From CAG-238 sp963601575 (GTDB taxonomy: Bacteria > Bacillota > Clostridia > Peptostreptococcales > Anaerovoracaceae), in the NCBI GenBank assembly GCA_963601575.1, contig CAVCFO010000035.1, forward strand, positions 1 to 14,517: a DNA stretch of 14,517 nucleotides. The letters are read 5' to 3'. The position numbers were made by a program, and so were the translations under genes. Positions 14,205 to 14,517 of this stretch are shown here, piece by piece (the first letter of the stretch is position 1; each line of letters begins with the position of its first letter). The notes beneath the pieces are model-generated. The model was given only the letters and a program-made list of their open reading frames with translations, made no database searches and was not told the DNA's origin.

Positions 14205-14418
14205 GCGTAGAGACAAAATTGCGAAAGCGCGATTCCGCTTCGCTGAAAGAAAAATATGTAGAGCCGGCAACAAAATTGCGGCAGCACGATTCCGCAGGTG
14301 CAAACAGGAAATGTTTGCACCGAGGACTAAGTGCCGAGCAATTTATGTCTGCCGGCTTCTATTCAATTGAAATGTAATTTGCGTGCCAGAGCAATTTATG
14401 TCCTCGAAGCCTCCACGC
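14205..14418. repeat. Structured repeat element, outer copy split into two arms
   Basis: The left arm (14205-14239: GCGTAGAGACAAAATTGC, then AGCGCGATTCCGC) matches the first third of the element at 442-542. The right arm (14388-14418: AGAGCAATTTATGTCC, then GAAGCCTCCACGC) matches its last third. The ends can still pair, GCGTAGAG with CTCCACGC (7 of 8). The middle is replaced by the complete copy at 14262-14357 plus short flanks. The whole gene-free tail 14184-14447 is accounted for by these repeats. Confidence 0.75.
14262..14357. repeat. Structured repeat element, complete inner copy
   Basis: The outer stem is AGCCGGCA (14262-14269) with TGCCGGCT (14350-14357). Next come AAATTGC with GCAATTT and GCAC with GTGC, then a perfect 10-bp apical stem GGTGCAAACA (14297-14306) with TGTTTGCACC (14312-14321). 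Conserved single-stranded GATTCCGCA and GAGGAC flank the apical stem as in the copy at 442-542. Stem bases differ between the copies while pairing is kept. Confidence 0.8.
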
Positions 14419-14447
14419 AAACAATTTTACGGCATGATAGCAAACGA

Positions 14448-14473
14448 AAAAGCGGCTCGAATGAGCCGCTTTT
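14448..14473. terminator. Bidirectional terminator at the right end
   Basis: A perfect 11-bp stem, AAAAGCGGCTC (14448-14458) with GAGCCGCTTTT (14463-14473), loop GAAT. T-rich on one side and A-rich on the other, it probably serves both the large surface-protein gene and a convergent minus-strand gene. Its core matches the terminator at 598-622. Confidence 0.88.
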
Positions 14474-14491
14474 ATACAAACCACATTTTCG

Positions 14492-14517
14492 CTACAGTGC
14501 CTCGATCTCCTGCACGG
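14492..14517 (-). CDS. Possible C-terminal end of a minus-strand gene (partial)
   Basis: On the minus strand the last bases read V-Q-E-I-E-A-L then TAG (14492-14494), 19 bp from the terminator. The spacing and convergent layout copy the brnA end at the left. Only seven codons are present, so no identity can be given and it may be chance. Confidence 0.3.

Noticed and set aside
14090..14320. Minus-strand 76-codon ORF at the end of the large gene
   Set aside because: It spans the coding end of the surface protein and the structured repeats and has no supporting start signals.

Overview
The window reads as chromosomal DNA of an anaerobic, low-to-mid-GC Firmicute, probably a clostridial relative. 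The grounds are an EF-Tu C-terminus, a Firmicutes-type ECF transporter module (ecfA1-ecfA2-ecfT), strong AGGAGG-type ribosome binding sites, consensus sigma-70/SigA promoters and Gram-positive signal peptides. No rRNA, tRNA, CRISPR array, insertion sequence or prophage gene is visible. The organism assignment is inference.

Layout. 1-143 is the end of tuf. 144-622 is gene-free and filled with short structured repeats, ending in a bidirectional terminator. 629-1134 (minus) is a BrnT/BrnA toxin-antitoxin pair with a consensus promoter overlapped by an inverted repeat. A back-to-back promoter (1207-1235) drives a plus-strand operon: a divergent type I 3-dehydroquinate dehydratase (aroD-like), ecfA1, ecfA2 and ecfT, with all junctions tight or overlapping. 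trmB (4639-5298) follows with its own terminator. Next come two large secreted surface proteins that share a C-terminal domain: a beta-helix protein (5644-7800) and a ~1480-residue beta-rich protein (9742-14183, read through a -1 frame change). Between them lie thrH and an orphan MNT-type nucleotidyltransferase. The right end (14184-14473) carries the same structured repeat family as the left end, here with one copy nested inside another, then a terminator almost identical to the left one.

The most interesting part is 5353-14183. The two paralogous surface genes each carry simple-sequence DNA exactly where length changes would alter expression: a G9 tract inside the 18-bp promoter spacer of the first; an (AGAC)9 tract at the predicted transcription start of the second; and an A8 tract after codon 84 of the second that forms an A-AAA-AAG slippery site and puts the signal peptide and the remaining ~1390 residues in different frames. 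The second gene also has an unusual ~390-nt leader with two terminator-like hairpins and a GC-rich array of palindromes. The simplest reading is a pair of phase-variable (contingency) surface-protein loci. The repeats, frames and promoter boxes are seen directly; phase variation itself is inferred.

Housekeeping parts are ordinary: EcfA1/A2/T forms the energizing module of an ECF vitamin/metal importer (no S component here), TrmB makes m7G46 in tRNA, and ThrH is a HAD phosphoserine phosphatase/homoserine phosphotransferase.
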